A DNA stretch of 64,000 nucleotides from Arcuatula senhousia (lineage: Eukaryota > Mollusca > Bivalvia > Mytilida > Mytilidae), in NCBI GenBank assembly GCA_963971305.1, contig OZ020306.1, forward strand, positions 58,874,686 through 58,938,685. The letters are read 5' to 3'. Under the pieces are notes generated by a model that saw nothing but the letters and a program-made list of their open reading frames with translations, searched no databases and was not told the DNA's origin. Within the stretch, counting starts at the first letter, position 1, and the number at the start of each line of letters is the position of its first letter. The position numbers and the translations under genes were made by a program. Positions 46,072 through 57,699 of this stretch are shown here, one piece after another.

Positions 46072-46300
46072 TTAGTTTATGCTTGAAATCGAAAACTATA
46101 AACTTGTCGCTTTTTAAAATTCAGGAATGAATATGACATTTGCTATATGTATTAAAAGATAAACAGAGTTTAATGATGCATAATGTTATGTAAGTATAAT
46201 TGTGAATGAGTCGCTTTATTTTAATTGCAAAATGATTCTTGGTATGGATTGGAATATGATACCATCAAGTTTCACAGGATTCGGTCTGCAGGATTAGCAT

Positions 46301-47057
46301 GATGATAAATGAAATATGGGGGTGGGGTGCGACACAAAAGACCGGTAAATTTTGAAGAACCACAGGAAAAGGGGAGAGGTGGGTAGGGGCTAAAAATTTA
46401 GCCTACTGTAAACGTATTAATTTTCGCAGTTGCTAATTTTCGCGGTTTCCTGGACTGGGACATATTCGCGGTATCAATTTTCGCGTTTTTAAGATGCAGC
46501 TGATAATTCTTAGTATTTTATTTATATACGTTTTTATAAAGAACGTGGTTCCAAAATTGGAATCGCCCAAGCAGTAAAAGATTCTTGTAATTAACTGTCT
46601 ACCCAAGCTGTCAATTTCTCATTTGTTGACATAAACAATACCTTGACCAATTAACGGATTTAGTGTTTAATGACCTGTTAAATATGTGTACATTGTTTGA
46701 TTGATTCTTGTCTTTAATTCTATTAAATGTTTATTTACCAATTTGTGCTCACACCAAGTCGATTGTCCTTCTATTCATAATGTTAACAATTAATTATACT
46801 TCATTCATTCATTCATCATTATATCATTTTAATTTCATACCACGCTCAAAAAGTCAACGATTTCCATGCACACCTTTACAATTTTTGATCAGAAATATTC
46901 GCGGGTACTTATTTTCGCGGTATTTAGGCAACCGCGAAAATAGCGAAAATTAGTACACCGCGAAAATTACTACGTTTACAGTATGTGGTGCACTACTTGG
47001 CGGTCCACAAAGGGGTCTTTTACGTGCATGAAGCGTGGCACTCTCCACACACGTTGG
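46301..47057 (-). mobile_element. SINE-like family A copy interrupted by a MITE
   Basis: Family A sequence at 46301-46405 and 46982-47057, with the reading continuing perfectly across the MITE (GCC-TA-TGTGGTGCAC). It starts exactly where the zinc-finger copy 2 homology ends. Confidence 0.85.
46406..46981. mobile_element. MITE with TA target duplication (mariner-type)
   Basis: 576 bp with terminal inverted repeats starting CTGTAAACGTATTAATTTTC (21 of 22 bases matching). TA on both sides (46404-46405, 46982-46983). The empty site is known from other family A copies, so the boundaries are exact. Arms are rich in ATTTTCGCGG. No ORF. Confidence 0.93.
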
Positions 47058-47439
47058 GGTGGCTTAAGAAGAGGTCTTTTAGTTTAAATTTGAAGCTTTC
47101 GAAGTGTGGGGTATACCTAACAGAGATTGAAAGGTTGTTCCAAAGGGATGCTGTAGACGGGATAAATGATTTTGCATAAACATTCAACATACAACCAAGC
47201 GGAACTTAATCTTCATTGTTTCGTACATTATATCCAGTAACATTCGAGACCAAAGATATGTGTTTTTAAAACCTTTACTTAAAAAAACTTCGAAATGTGT
47301 TTTATGTGCGTTAAAGGAAGTTTTTGAAGCACATAGTTATCCGTCTATTATGTATGTTGCCTTTGCAGTGAGATTCTTAGAGCAACTAAGCCAATGTTCG
47401 ATGTAAGATAGATAAAATGTTAAAAGAGTAACAGGTAGA
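47058..47439. other. No gene recognised
   Basis: A plus-strand frame continuing from the SINE-like copy (to 47179, WLKKRSFSLNLKLSKCGVYL) could be a fragment of an element ORF. Not identified. Confidence 0.35.
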
Positions 47440-47664
47440 CCCTACCATCTCCAATCACAGGGCAACCTAGAAAAGGTAAATCGCACTTTCAGACAAAAGT
47501 TAAGATATGATTTATTAGAAAAACGAAAAGGAAATAGCTGGGTCGAGATTCAAACTTCAGTAGAAAATGTTTTGAACCACCAACCACGAGAGGCTCTGTG
47601 TTATCAAACCGCTTTCAACGTGTATTTTGGTAGAAACCGAAAACATAATCAGCAGACAAAATAA
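47440..47664 (+). pseudogene. Integrase-like fragment (Ginger/KRBA2-type)
   Basis: An ATG-less frame of 74 codons: PYHLQSQGNLEKVNRTFRQK, WVEIQTSVENVLNHQPREAL, TAFNVYFGRNRKH. This is the C-terminal half of a DDE integrase core (QGxxEKxNRT with the catalytic Glu, then the xFxVYFGRN end). No upstream catalytic Asp residues remain. Confidence 0.7.
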
Positions 47665-49407
47665 GACATAAAGCACTCGATGCTACTCAAGATTTAAGAT
47701 TGCACGGCTGTACAATCTATAACAAGAGTGATAATTAATACCCCGCTTCCAAAAGCAGGGTACCCAGGCGCCGCGCCATGCGTTTTTCAGGGAAAAGTTG
47801 TTGAACGGAACATATTGTTTTTCCTTGTGGCTGTTGACACACTCGATAAACAGAAGAAAGTTTGGGTCAATGAAGAGTTAAGTACCAGCATTTTTTATCC
47901 CGAAGAAGAAGCAATAAAAAGCCCAAAATCCACTGCTATTTTCAACGGCTCCAGCAAATACGTTTGCACCGATAAAATATTTCATACCGTAGCTTTTAAA
48001 TTCCGAAGTTAACAGTTCCTTCAACATCCCAAACTTAAAGGAAGAAATAAATTTTGATTTGAAAATCATCTGACTTTGATGTCATTGTCAGATGTTTTAA
48101 ACTGCCAATTTCCACCTGCATGCCTGCTATAAGTGATCATGGTCACAATAACCACTTGACTTGTGTAAAAGATATGTCTCTGTTCAGCAGCCCTTCCATA
48201 GTATAAGAGCAAGCTTGTAACGTCTCAGACTCTTGGTCAAAATGTTGTTATTTAATTATGTACTTTATTACAGAGGTGTTTTTGTCAATATTTGTAGATG
48301 AATTGCTGAGAATTGAAAAGAAAAAAATAGTGTATGTCATAGTTTGTCAAAGTAAACCAAAGCTTTATTAGAAGGTTTAGGAAATAAAAAAATAAAAGGC
48401 TTCGTTTCTGTCATAGCATGGCTTAAGCTATGTGACCTCGAGTCGTCTGACTGGACAAAAGTTGCTGAGGAGTATAAAACTAAATCATGTAGGATTCGGT
48501 TGTATTAATGCTTGGTTCAAATAATCCACATCACATGGTGCCAAAGATAGTTCTGATATATTAAATCATATTGAAGACTGTACATCCCCATCTCAGCATA
48601 GTTCAGCGTCTGATTTCTACTATACTTATAGACATTTTTGACGAAAAGGTTAGAAACAGTGTCTGGTACATAAACATGGTCACTACAATTAACATAAAGG
48701 AAGGCCCTAAATCGGCAAGGTATTTTCACTATTTGTTCAACTACTATAACTTGTCACACATTTAACTGAAATATGTTAAGGTATGAACAAACTATTCATA
48801 TTTGTAAGACTTAGCAAAATATTTACACCACAGGATTAGCCTTGAGATTTTAAACAGGCCATAAATTTGAAAATTCCTCATTTTTCACGCATTTTCATTG
48901 GTTTCACTGCATATTTCGTCAAAATATGTATTGGCCACATTCTTCGACCATCGTTATTTTTTATAATGAATTAATAATATCATAAAACACATTTCTATCA
49001 TAAAATAATTTTAGTCGACAGGTGTGGCCCATTTCATATTCATCGATTTATACATAAAAATCAAGGAAAATTGTCACAAATTGTTATTTTTCACAAAATA
49101 GTCAATTTTTTTACCTCGCTGCTCTACTTTTTGGTAAATAATTGAAGGAAAAAATATTGCAATTTATGAAATATAAAGACTAATGAACATTAATTCAGCA
49201 ACTACAAGCAGATATATCTTAGTTGAATTTTTGGGCCATTTTGGGGCCTTCGTGGCTCTACTCCTTTAAAATAGTATCAATACAAGTGACATAAAATGAA
49301 AATATGCCTTTTTAATATTCCAAACCAGGTTTACTGTTCAGGCTAAAATACAATGTAAATAATTATCCAAGAAAGTCGTATGATATGATTATCATGGTGA
49401 AAAAAGG
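47665..49407. other. No gene recognised
   Basis: A 94-codon plus-strand frame (47728-48012, starting MIINTPLPKAGYP) follows the integrase fragment but shows no known domain. The rest is AT-rich. Confidence 0.35.
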
Positions 49408-49594
49408 GTAATAACAAAACTACCGAACTTGAATGATCAATCTCATAGTCCAGAGAAAATGACAAAAACGAATCAGTCATACCGGAGAATTGGTGGATCG
49501 CAATGGTCCTGACTTGGTACAGGCATTTCAAACGAAATGGCGGGTTAAACCAGGTTTTATGGCGCCTTACCTCCCTCTTCCATTGCGATCTTCA
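49408..49594 (+). repeat. Family G, copy 2
   Basis: Contains ACTACCGAACTTGAATGATC, GGATCGCAATGGTCCTGACT and GGCGCCTTACCTCCCTCTTC. Same family as 33357-33489 in inverse orientation. Confidence 0.7.
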
Positions 49595-49639
49595 AGTCTA
49601 TAGTATATATAGTTTGATGATTTAGGGATTGGTTTTGAT

Positions 49640-49830
49640 ACTTTTGTATTGTATTATAAGTCTTGGGCCAATGCAAGACGGTAAGCAGTGACCTATGGTC
49701 ATGTTGAAGACTGCTTGCTGTTTTCCGTTGTGATTTTTTGAATTGCTGTTTGTTAATGGTTGTTGTGTCGCGTACACTTATTCCACATCTCAATATCGTA
49801 TATAGATTAGTGTGACACTGTAAAATGTGC
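49640..49830 (+). repeat. Penelope-like 3' terminal sequence
   Basis: GACTGCTTGCTGTTTTCCGTTGTG and TGTCGCGTACACTTATTCC match 14425-14505, the end of the Penelope-like copy in the LINE. Confidence 0.65.
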
Positions 49831-49998
49831 TTAACCCATAATATATAGTTACGTAAAATAGTGGGACACTGTAAAATTTTCTTGGAATAAGGTTTTATAA
49901 ATCGAACAGTATAGGACATGTAGGATATGAAAAATTATCATGAACAAAATCAGAAGCTTTTATGGAACTTTGTTGTAATTTTTATTTGAGAAACACAA

Positions 49999-50110
49999 AA
50001 CCAGAAGAATTAAAGATCGCAATGGTCCTGACTTGGTACAGGCAATTCCAAAGAAGTGGTGGGTTAAACCAGGTTTTAAGGCGCCAAACCTCCCTCTTCC
50101 ATTGCGATCT
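49999..50110 (+). repeat. Family G, copy 3
   Basis: GATCGCAATGGTCCTGACTT through CCTCCCTCTTCCATTGCGAT, lacking the left third of copy 2. Confidence 0.7.
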
Positions 50111-50159
50111 TAGGATCCGGTAATGACCAAAGAACACAACATAGTTGTGAGACACTATA

Positions 50160-50474
50160 GGGATATTGAGGAGAATATCTCAGTACAGCAGACCAGTATT
50201 GAAATGTCCTTTGGGAGATTAAAAGGCAGCTTTCGTCGCCTTCACCGTCTATCTGCACATGAAACTTGAAAACATTCCTGATGTAAAATTGTCTACATGT
50301 GTACTACACAGAATGATGAATGAAGATGGAAACAATATCGAGATAGAGAATGCAAATATGGACTATAATGACACAATTTCATGTAGTGTAAATGATAACT
50401 TGATTCTCTCCCCGTCTGTCCTCAATTATTTGTTTTCAAAATTTGAAAATTCCGGATTTCTTACATGTTTCTAG
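50160..50474 (+). pseudogene. Harbinger-type transposase C-terminal fragment
   Basis: The frame QTSIEMSFGRLKGSFRRLHR carries the family's Glu-containing FGRLKGRF-like helix. After a one-base frameshift near 50258 it continues ENIPDVKLSTCVLHRMMNED, the usual IP..I..C..LHN region, to a stop at 50474. The two upstream Asp motifs are absent. It is not the transposase of the TAA-flanked element at 1974-7250 by position, but shows that Harbinger elements exist in this genome. Confidence 0.7.
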
Positions 50475-51172
50475 ATTGAGTAAAATTAGTAAACAATCCT
50501 GTTAATGAAAACTTCAATACAAACATTATTTTCTTGATTTTACATTAATTCACAGTATAAATTACATGCATCATTCTGGACTATGAGTAGATGCATTAAC
50601 ATGATGAAGTTCAGATGTTGTATAGGTATTATGTTTATTTTAGGAGAAAAAACATTTGTTTTTAAAAAAATACATAAAAAATATTAAAATTCCTCAGAAC
50701 GGCCCCACATTTTTACTAAATTTTTATGAGAATCAACTTATTAATTAAACTTGGCCCAACAACATCATTTCATTTGGATTTTAAATAATGTACATAAGAA
50801 TGAAATTTTTTAACACAAACATTTTGATATTTATATGATTATTATAGAAAAGTATTAAAAAAAGTATCAATATAAACTACAAGAAGCAAAGGTGTACCAA
50901 AGGGCTAATCAGTATCATGAAACCGTAAAGACAAAGTCATGAAACCGTAAAGACAAAGACAAAACCGGCAGACAAAAAATCATCACAACATAAAACACAC
51001 ACACACACACAACAACAAAACCGCATTCAGCAACGCGAACTCAAGTCGAAACGAGAGTGAACTCAGGTGCTCCGGAAGAGTAAGCAGTTCCTGCTTGCTA
51101 TAGCACACCCGTCACGTTGCCAAAGATCGATTAAGTGTTGGTCAAATCCGGAAAGGATGACATTACAAAACT
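50475..51172. other. AT-rich spacer with a CA microsatellite
   Basis: A (CA)n run lies at about 50996-51012. The stretch from about 51013 to 51172 probably belongs to the 3' flank of the minus-strand RT fragment. Confidence 0.45.
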
Positions 51173-51716
51173 CTATGTCAAACCAACATCTGTGCTCATC
51201 TGAGAGATAGAAATCCCGTATTTGTATACAAGCACATGATGTCGTCCGTAAAATTTCTTGAGTGATGACAACAACTTGGGAGCAACGTACCCCTGTGTTA
51301 ACAATTTGCTTGTCAGTCGTGTGGCTCTATCAAGGAAGTCGTTGTACTCCCCACATGCTCTGGAATAGCGAATCAATTGTGATATGTAAACTCCATATGA
51401 TGGAGCGGACGGAATGTTGCTACACAGAAAGGGAAAGTTAACTATTGGAAAGTTGAAGTCATCATGTTTGTCATAGAGCTTTGTACAAAGTCTTCCTTGT
51501 GTGTCAATTTCGAGAAATAGATCCAGATATGAAGCGGACCTCCTAGAATCTGTAGTGCCCTTTATCTTAAGTTCCATCGGATATATGAGATATAAATAGT
51601 CACCAAATCGAGGATTGTTTAGTGAAAGGACATCATCAATATAACGAAATGTGAGATTGAAGGATAAAGCAAGTTGCGGTCCTTTTTGTCTAGAAGAGAT
51701 TGTAAGAAGTCCGCTT
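51173..51716 (-). pseudogene. Reverse transcriptase fragment, same class as 12929-13871
   Basis: Minus-strand pieces: LTFRYIDDVLSLNNPRFGDY with an intact YIDD, a frameshift near 51580, then ASYLDLFLEIDTQG, KHDDFNFPIVNFPFLCSNIP and YGVYISQLIRYSRAC, ending at 51173. It aligns block by block with the RT at 12929-13871. The N-terminal half is missing. Confidence 0.75.
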
Positions 51717-52057
51717 CAAACTACTTTAAACTTTATTTTCTTTAGAAAAGGGATTTGAAATTAATGCCATCGTCCTGTAATGGGATTAGAAGTTGAAAGC
51801 CAGTGCATGTAAAGAAAATAGTAGCAACAAGTGAGCCAAAAATGATAATTATCCCCAACATTGACGTTCCAGATGACACAATTGTATATTTATTCTCTTT
51901 GACCTTAACAGGTTTTCTAAAGTGATTTAAGGTACAATGTACATGTATTTGGCAAATCTTTAAACAATATAAGCCTACATAGAAAATCAGTAGACATTTG
52001 AGTACTTTCATTTATTCAATAGTTTTGGTTGTTTGACTTTTCATTGTTTTGATTCAA
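51717..52057. other. No gene recognised
   Basis: The minus-strand frame 51742-52011 has two hydrophobic segments but no known family. The last ~50 bases are the conserved hammerhead flank. Confidence 0.35.
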
Positions 52058-52103
52058 ATGCTGCTGATGAGAGGATACTTCTTGAAATATCGATATACAG
52101 CAT
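52058..52103 (+). ncRNA. Hammerhead ribozyme, type I, AUA cleavage triplet
   Basis: Stem I AUGCUG (52058-52063) pairs with CAGCAU (52098-52103). CUGAUGA at 52064-52070. Stem II GAGG with UCUU. GAA at 52084-52086. Stem III AUA with UAU around UCGA. Predicted cleavage after A at 52097. Compared with 38387-38432 the A-U pair of stem I next to the core is replaced by G-C on both strands, a compensatory change. Confidence 0.87.
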
Positions 52104-52651
52104 AATTAAATTAATCGTTTAATCATTCACTAAGAATAAAATTGCAACGAACAAACTGTTATCAACATTGTGACTCAATACATTTGTTGCGTAACCCATT
52201 ATCTCTTAGATACCAAGTTCCCGCAGCTGGAACAGCAGCTCCTTACGTCCTTTTAGTTGAATGGGCAGATGCTAGGGGCATATGTTGACATATATTGAAA
52301 GGTAGAGACGAGACCTATGATGATTTGGAAATATTTGTTTATTTCCTACAAGCAAATTATTTGGCTCATGTCATCAATGCACAGTACTATGGTGCTAATT
52401 CTCATAGGATTGAAATGTCACCATACCCGGCTATGCCAGCTACTTTAGAGAGTGTAAACGAAGCATGTGCTGCAGAGTCAACGTTGCTAGAACCCAAGAG
52501 TATGCAATGAGAGGCCTCTGGAGCTCCCCTCCAAAAAGATATCTCGAAGATAGCGGCGGAGGCAATGAGATCTGTATATGTAAAACCTGTAACATCACTA
52601 GCCATTCGGGATACTTAAACGAATGTGGTGGATAGATTATTAAAGATAATA
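52104..52651 (+). other. Unassigned, contains a 71-codon frame
   Basis: The plus-strand frame 52295-52510 (MKGRDETYDDLEIFVYFLQA) is predicted soluble and could be a retroelement Gag remnant because integrase sequence follows. This is a guess. Confidence 0.25.
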
Positions 52652-52800
52652 ACAAAACTACCGAACTTGAATGGTCTCACCGGAGAATTGGTGGATCGCA
52701 ATGGTCCTGACTTGGTACAGGCATTTCAAACGAATGGCGGGTTAAACAAAGTTTCATGGCGCCAAACCTCCCTTTTCCATTGCGATCTTAGAATCCGGTA
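52652..52800 (+). repeat. Family G, copy 4
   Basis: ACTACCGAACTTGAATGGTC ... GGCGCCAAACCTCCCTTTTC, with a small internal deletion relative to copy 2. Confidence 0.7.
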
Positions 52801-52935
52801 TTGACAATAGAACACAACATAGTTGTGATTTACGACGAAACTATATATACAACATAGCAATAAAATTTATAGCGGGCACGAAGTGCCCATGAGAGCGGAG
52901 AGCTCTACAGCAAGTTCCCGCGAAAAATTTGCCTA

Positions 52936-53910
52936 ATGAGGATACTGATTTTTTTTCGTCTGGATATGCATCTCAAACTGAGTTTCAGATTCGTTGTGAA
53001 ACCATGGAATCGTATACATGCAGACTTTACCGGTCCATTTTTAGGATCGATTATGGTTGATGCGCATTTTAATGGTCAGAAGTTATCAGAATGGGAAAAC
53101 CCACTACTGAGGAAACGATTGGTCATGCAAACCGTTTTCGCTCGCAATGGACTACTGTCTCTAATAGTTAGTGACAAAGGTCCACAAATCACTTCAAAAG
53201 AATACGAGGATTTCACCTCAACAGACGGAATCAAACACACCCGCTCCGCGTTGTATCATCTGTCAACAAATGGATTAGCTGAACGCTTCGTTCAGACGTT
53301 TAAGCAACGGATAAAGTGTAGTACAATTGACACTGGGTCAATTGACGTCCCGTGCGGGGCCCGGGTGGCGAATAGGCCCGCAGCAGAGCCTAGCTTGTCG
53401 TAAAAGGCGACTAAGGGTCTTGGGATTCTGACGTCGGGTCAGTGCTCAGCCCACAGAGCGACCAAGTGTGTACCCTAGGTGGCTGAATAGGGTAGCCCTC
53501 GTCCGCGGGGGTTGTCAGGTCTATAATACGGAAACCCTGACCGCCGACCATAGTGGGCCAACGTGTGTGGAGAGTGCCACGCTTCATGCACGTAAAAGAC
53601 CCCTTTGTGGACCGCCCAGTAGTGCACCACATAGGCTAAATTTTCCGCCCCTACCCACCTCTCCCCTTTTTCCTGTGGTTCTTCAAAATTTACCGGTCCT
53701 TTGTTTCCCACCCCATCTCCATATTTCATTTATCATCATCATTTCATGTTCATTTTATCATCCTTTTCATGTTCATCGCCTGTAAATAACCTATATAGCG
53801 TTGCACGGGCGTAAAACACCAACTCACTCACTCACTGGGTCAATTGACAAATTTCTATCGTTCTACGCCACACTACACACAGGTGAATCTCCCGAAGTTT
53901 TTCATTGTCC
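52936..53910 (+). pseudogene. Ty3/gypsy-type integrase fragment split by a SINE-like copy
   Basis: Left part (52936-53346): PWNRIHADFTGPFLGSIMVD (first Asp), LLSLIVSDKGPQITSKEYED (second Asp), STNGLAERFVQTFKQ (Glu). The frame resumes after the insertion at 53834 with KFLSFYATLHTGESPEV. The usual DDE spacing is kept, though the first block has a small deletion (VDAHFNGQKLSEWE). Target duplications on both sides of the insertion show the frame was continuous before. Confidence 0.8.
53347..53833 (+). mobile_element. SINE-like family A, full-length copy inside integrase sequence
   Basis: A 15-bp target duplication ACTGGGTCAATTGAC at 53332-53346 and 53834-53848. Complete head and CTCA tail. Confidence 0.95.
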
Positions 53911-54313
53911 TGGACTGGCTATCTTGTTTGAAATGTGTGGTGGGTGGAGCAAATCGTCATTGAACAAATTTGAAATCTTACGTCTAGCTGTCATAGCAGC
54001 TGAAATGGCACTGCGAGATTATCAGTATTACAAAGCAGAAAAAAGGACCAGTAATCAGTATACGAAGAGTGCATTTGTACTTGCTAACAGAAATACATCT
54101 CTTGTCATTCCAGCATTTACCAAAGGTAAAGCCCAGCTAAGTGCAAAAGAAGTGGAACATACCCGCAAGATTGCACATGTCCGTATACACGTGGAGCGTG
54201 CTATTGAGACACTGAAGAACTTTCATATACTTAGTACCAAAATGAACATGAATATGGTCCCTCATTCAGACAACCTTGCAACAATTTGTTCTGCCATATG
54301 CAGCCAAAGTTAG
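53911..54313 (+). pseudogene. DDE transposase C-terminal fragment (DDE_Tnp_4-like)
   Basis: Directly follows the integrase piece in the same frame. Contains SLVIPAFTKGKAQLSAKEVE and HVRIHVERAIETLKNFHILS, the usual C-terminal block of IS5/THAP-associated DDE transposases with the catalytic Glu in the RxHVERxI motif. The Asp residues are missing. The preceding ~60 codons (MCGGWSKSSLNKFEILRLAV) could belong to either element. The fusion looks accidental. Confidence 0.65.
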
Positions 54314-54807
54314 TTTCATAAAAGACATTCATTTAGGGTAATCAATGGACTTCTAGAAATACAAATTTGTTATTAACAATCATTTCAAATAGTAGTAGCA
54401 TAAAAAATATACAAATAATTATATTATTTATATCAATGTCATGTTGTGTGAATGTCTTTCTATTGTAATGTGATATTCTATTGATCAGAGTTATTTTAAA
54501 ATGAAAGTTTGAATAGTTTAGCTTTCCTGAAAATATATGTACATTATTAAATTTATATACAGTTTACGTACAGGTCACTCATGCTGGTTTTTATTATCTT
54601 TTAAATTTGCAATATAAAAGTAGCCTTTATAAAATTCAAAAAAAAAAAAATAAAAAAAAATAAAGCTAAAGGGAAAAAAATATGATAGTAAATATTTAAT
54701 GTGGATAAAATTATGTTTCTATGTTTACTACATGTATGTTATTTGAGTAGTTGAAATCGGATATAGTGCTTTTTGTCACTTTCAACTTTAGTTTTAGTGC
54801 TTAGAAT
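54314..54807. other. AT-rich spacer
   Basis: A-rich runs near 54635-54660; nothing recognised. Confidence 0.5.
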
Positions 54808-54809
54808 TA

Positions 54810-55342
54810 ACGTAAATTGGGATATTTTGGACGTAGTTTAATTTTGGTTTATTTGGCGCCTCCCCTGAATGTGCCAAAATTAAACACATCAAAATATGTT
54901 TTAAATGCATAGAATGCGTTACAAACAATTGTTAGAGGAGGTGTGTGGACCAAAAATAGTTGGATAATGAGATAAAATGTAAAAACAAATCTTTAATTTA
55001 ATTTTAATTAAATGAACATTTATATTTACTCAATTAAGTTTTTAGCTTCAGTATAATTATTTGTTTGCCATTTCATTATCACTCACAACATGCACAAAAA
55101 GAGATGTTTTTTAAAGCCTTAACATATACTAATTAGCTTGGATTTGATACCACAAACATGCTAATTATTGTTCAAAAGTAGAACTGTTTATATACATTCA
55201 AATATCTTTTTGATGGTGTAAAGTATTGAAGAAAAAACATCTTTTTCTGAAACCCCCAAAATAAAACACATTAAAATTAAACAAGCCCATTGTTATCTAA
55301 AACCGCCAAAATATCCCTACACCAAAATATCCCAATTTACGG
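54810..55342. mobile_element. MITE with TA target duplication (mariner-type)
   Basis: 533 bp. Terminal inverted repeats CGTAAATTGGGATATTTTGG (20 of 21 bases) with TA at 54808-54809 and 55343-55344. Inner arms share AATTTTGG and AAAATTAAACA motifs. No ORF. Confidence 0.85.
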
Positions 55343-55344
55343 TA

Positions 55345-55673
55345 GTCATATTTGGAATATTTATTGCTTTAAACATAAGGGTGCTAAAATGTTTTTGTTT
55401 TTTTAGCTTATAACAATGTTTTATGTTAATATTAAATGTACATGTATGTATATTGTCATATATCTGTTATCAATCTTTAATAAAGAAATAAAAAAAAAAA
55501 TACTGTCTTTGAAACATGCTTTCTAAAAATGTCTTTAAGTGTGTCAATGTTCACAGTTACCACAAAACCATCGTCCCCTTGGCTTCCTACGGAAGTTAAC
55601 ACGCTTGTAGTGGAACCAAACATACGGGCAGTCTTCCCCATCACACTGTAACATGCGTCCATTTCAGTCCTAT
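55345..55673. other. No gene recognised
   Basis: AT-rich. The minus-strand frame 55477-55662 shows no domain. Confidence 0.4.
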
Positions 55674-55742
55674 TTAGTGGACTTTTACGGACAAGCTTAG
55701 CGCTGTTGTGGGCCTATTCGCCACCCGGAACCCACACGGGTC
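55674..55742 (-). mobile_element. SINE-like family B head fragment
   Basis: Matches the first ~70 bases of family B (ACGGACAAGCTTAGCGCTG ... GGAACCCACACGGGT), ending where the family B head begins. Confidence 0.8.
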
Positions 55743-55773
55743 TATAGCGTCAATAAATGTATAAATACAAACA

Positions 55774-56264
55774 GTCCCGTGCGGGGCCCGGGTGGCGAAT
55801 AGGCCCGCAGCAGAGCCTAGCTTGTCGTAAGAGGCGACTAAGGGTCTTGGGATTCCGACGTCGGGTCGGTGCTCAGCCCACAGAGCGACCAAGTGTGTAC
55901 CCTAGGTGGCTGAATAGGGTAGCCCTCGTCCGCGGGGGTTGTCAGGTCTATAATACGGAAACCCTGACCGCCGACCATAGTGGGCCAACGTGTGTGGAGA
56001 GTGCCACGCTTCATGCACGTAAAAGACCCCTTTGTGGACCGCCCAGTAGTGCACCACATAGGCTAAATTTTCCGACCCTACCCACCTCTCCCCTTTTTCC
56101 TGTGGTTCTTCAAAATTTACCGGTCCTTTGTTTCCCACCCCATCCCCATATTTCATTTATCATCATCATTTCATGTTCATTTTATCATCCTTTTCATGTT
56201 CATCGCCTGTAAATAACCTATATAGCGTTGCACGGGCGTAAAACACCAACTCACTCACTCACTC
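55774..56264 (+). mobile_element. SINE-like family A, full-length copy
   Basis: A 13-bp target duplication ATAAATACAAACA at 55761-55773 and 56265-56277. Confidence 0.95.
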
Positions 56265-56349
56265 ATAAATACAAACATAGCATCAATATACCAAAGAGGC
56301 ATCATTGTAATTTTCAAAATAAAGATAAACACTAAATATCCGAAAAAAG

Positions 56350-56865
56350 ATGGGTTCTAGTTTCGCCTGTCTGTTTGTTGGGTATTTGGAAGAGAAAATG
56401 TTTTCTGAATACGTTGGTCCTGTTCCTGACCTATACAAACGATACATAAATGATGTTTTCGGTGTATCCTCTGATAGTGAAGATGATTTGAACTCGTTCA
56501 TCAGCTTTGTCTCTTCCTATCGCCCTGCCATTCAGTGCACCTTTACAATCTCGCAAGAGAAACTCTCCTTCCTTGACTATGAATGTAGCATCCTTAACGG
56601 CAAAATAGAAACGTCTGTGTTCTATAAACCCACTGATGCACACTGCTACCTGAACTATCAATCTTGTCACCCCCAGAGCTGCAAAAATGCCATTCCTAGG
56701 TCTCAATTTCTGAGACTTAAACGTATTTGCAGCAATGAGGATGATTTTAAAGTTCAAAGCAGCACTATGAAATCATTCTTTGTCAAAAGGGGATATCCTA
56801 ACAGCATCTTGGGTGATATGGAAAATGGAAAAAGTGAATCTCCCAATGCAAGTTATTCCAGTTAA
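56350..56865 (+). pseudogene. Penelope-like reverse transcriptase fragment, catalytic Asp lost
   Basis: MGSSFACLFVGYLEEKMF, KRYINDVFGVS, KLSFLDYECS, YKPTDAHCYLNYQSCHP and IPRSQFLRLKRICS are the ordered C-terminal RT and thumb motifs of Penelope elements. The catalytic motif is YIND where the family has Y-x-D-D, so polymerase activity should be lost. N-terminal RT motifs and the GIY-YIG endonuclease are missing. This is a different lineage from the RT at 12929-13871. Confidence 0.82.
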
Positions 56866-57699
56866 TGAACATGATAGTTTCGATGAAATTAATTTAAATG
56901 ACGATGACCAGAGAGAAGATAAAAAACGATTTTAATAAGTTGTTTCCTTAGATCTGCTTTTTTTTCGTTTTTGTTTTTTAGCCTTTTGAGGAATAAGCTT
57001 TTTTAGTTTTAAATAATAAAATAAAACATTTAGGAAAGCATCATCATCATCAAGCTGTATCATTACTTAACAAATATGGACGATGAGTCAAATGGTAATT
57101 TTGACGGTATCGGAAACATCAATGTTCTTTGCGTATGGTAATTTCTGTGCGGTGTGTCTAAAACCTTGCAAAATGAAAGGATTTAATAGATGTCTACCAT
57201 CAATATGTATGAACTCGGTAACAAATGCATACAGGACATTAGTGAAGAACCAGAAAAACTTCTAGATACTTTCGTAAATGAACTAGAACTGAAAGTGGAA
57301 GTGGAAAGAAATAAATGAATTCTACTCATTGTCCGGTGAACTAATCGAGGAGTGCGGATTATAAGCAATCCATCAGAAGAAAGCCTGATCCAATCAAACT
57401 AGTGCTTCAATAGAATGATGTAACAATTGGACATTTAAAATTTGAAAATCTTGATTTTCTTTTTTCTGAGTATTTTTTATCAACAGCAGAAAACAATCAA
57501 GATGTCGAAAAAAAATATGATGACAGTAGTAAAGGCGAATATGGATATATAACCGATGTTACACCAATGAAAATCAGTTAAAATAACAACAATTACTTCA
57601 ACGGGAAGTTAGAAATGCAGTACAAAACATATGACTTAGTTTGTTATGTAACTGAGTAAAACGCTCAATATACCCATTTTTGCCCCTTTTGGCCCTTTT
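56866..57699. other. No gene recognised
   Basis: Contains short frames of up to ~60 codons (e.g. 57083-57265 plus) without domains. Confidence 0.4.

Noticed and set aside
50996..51012. CRISPR-like or regulatory array
   Set aside because: It is a plain CA microsatellite; no spaced repeats. No CRISPR, operon or prokaryotic signals anywhere.
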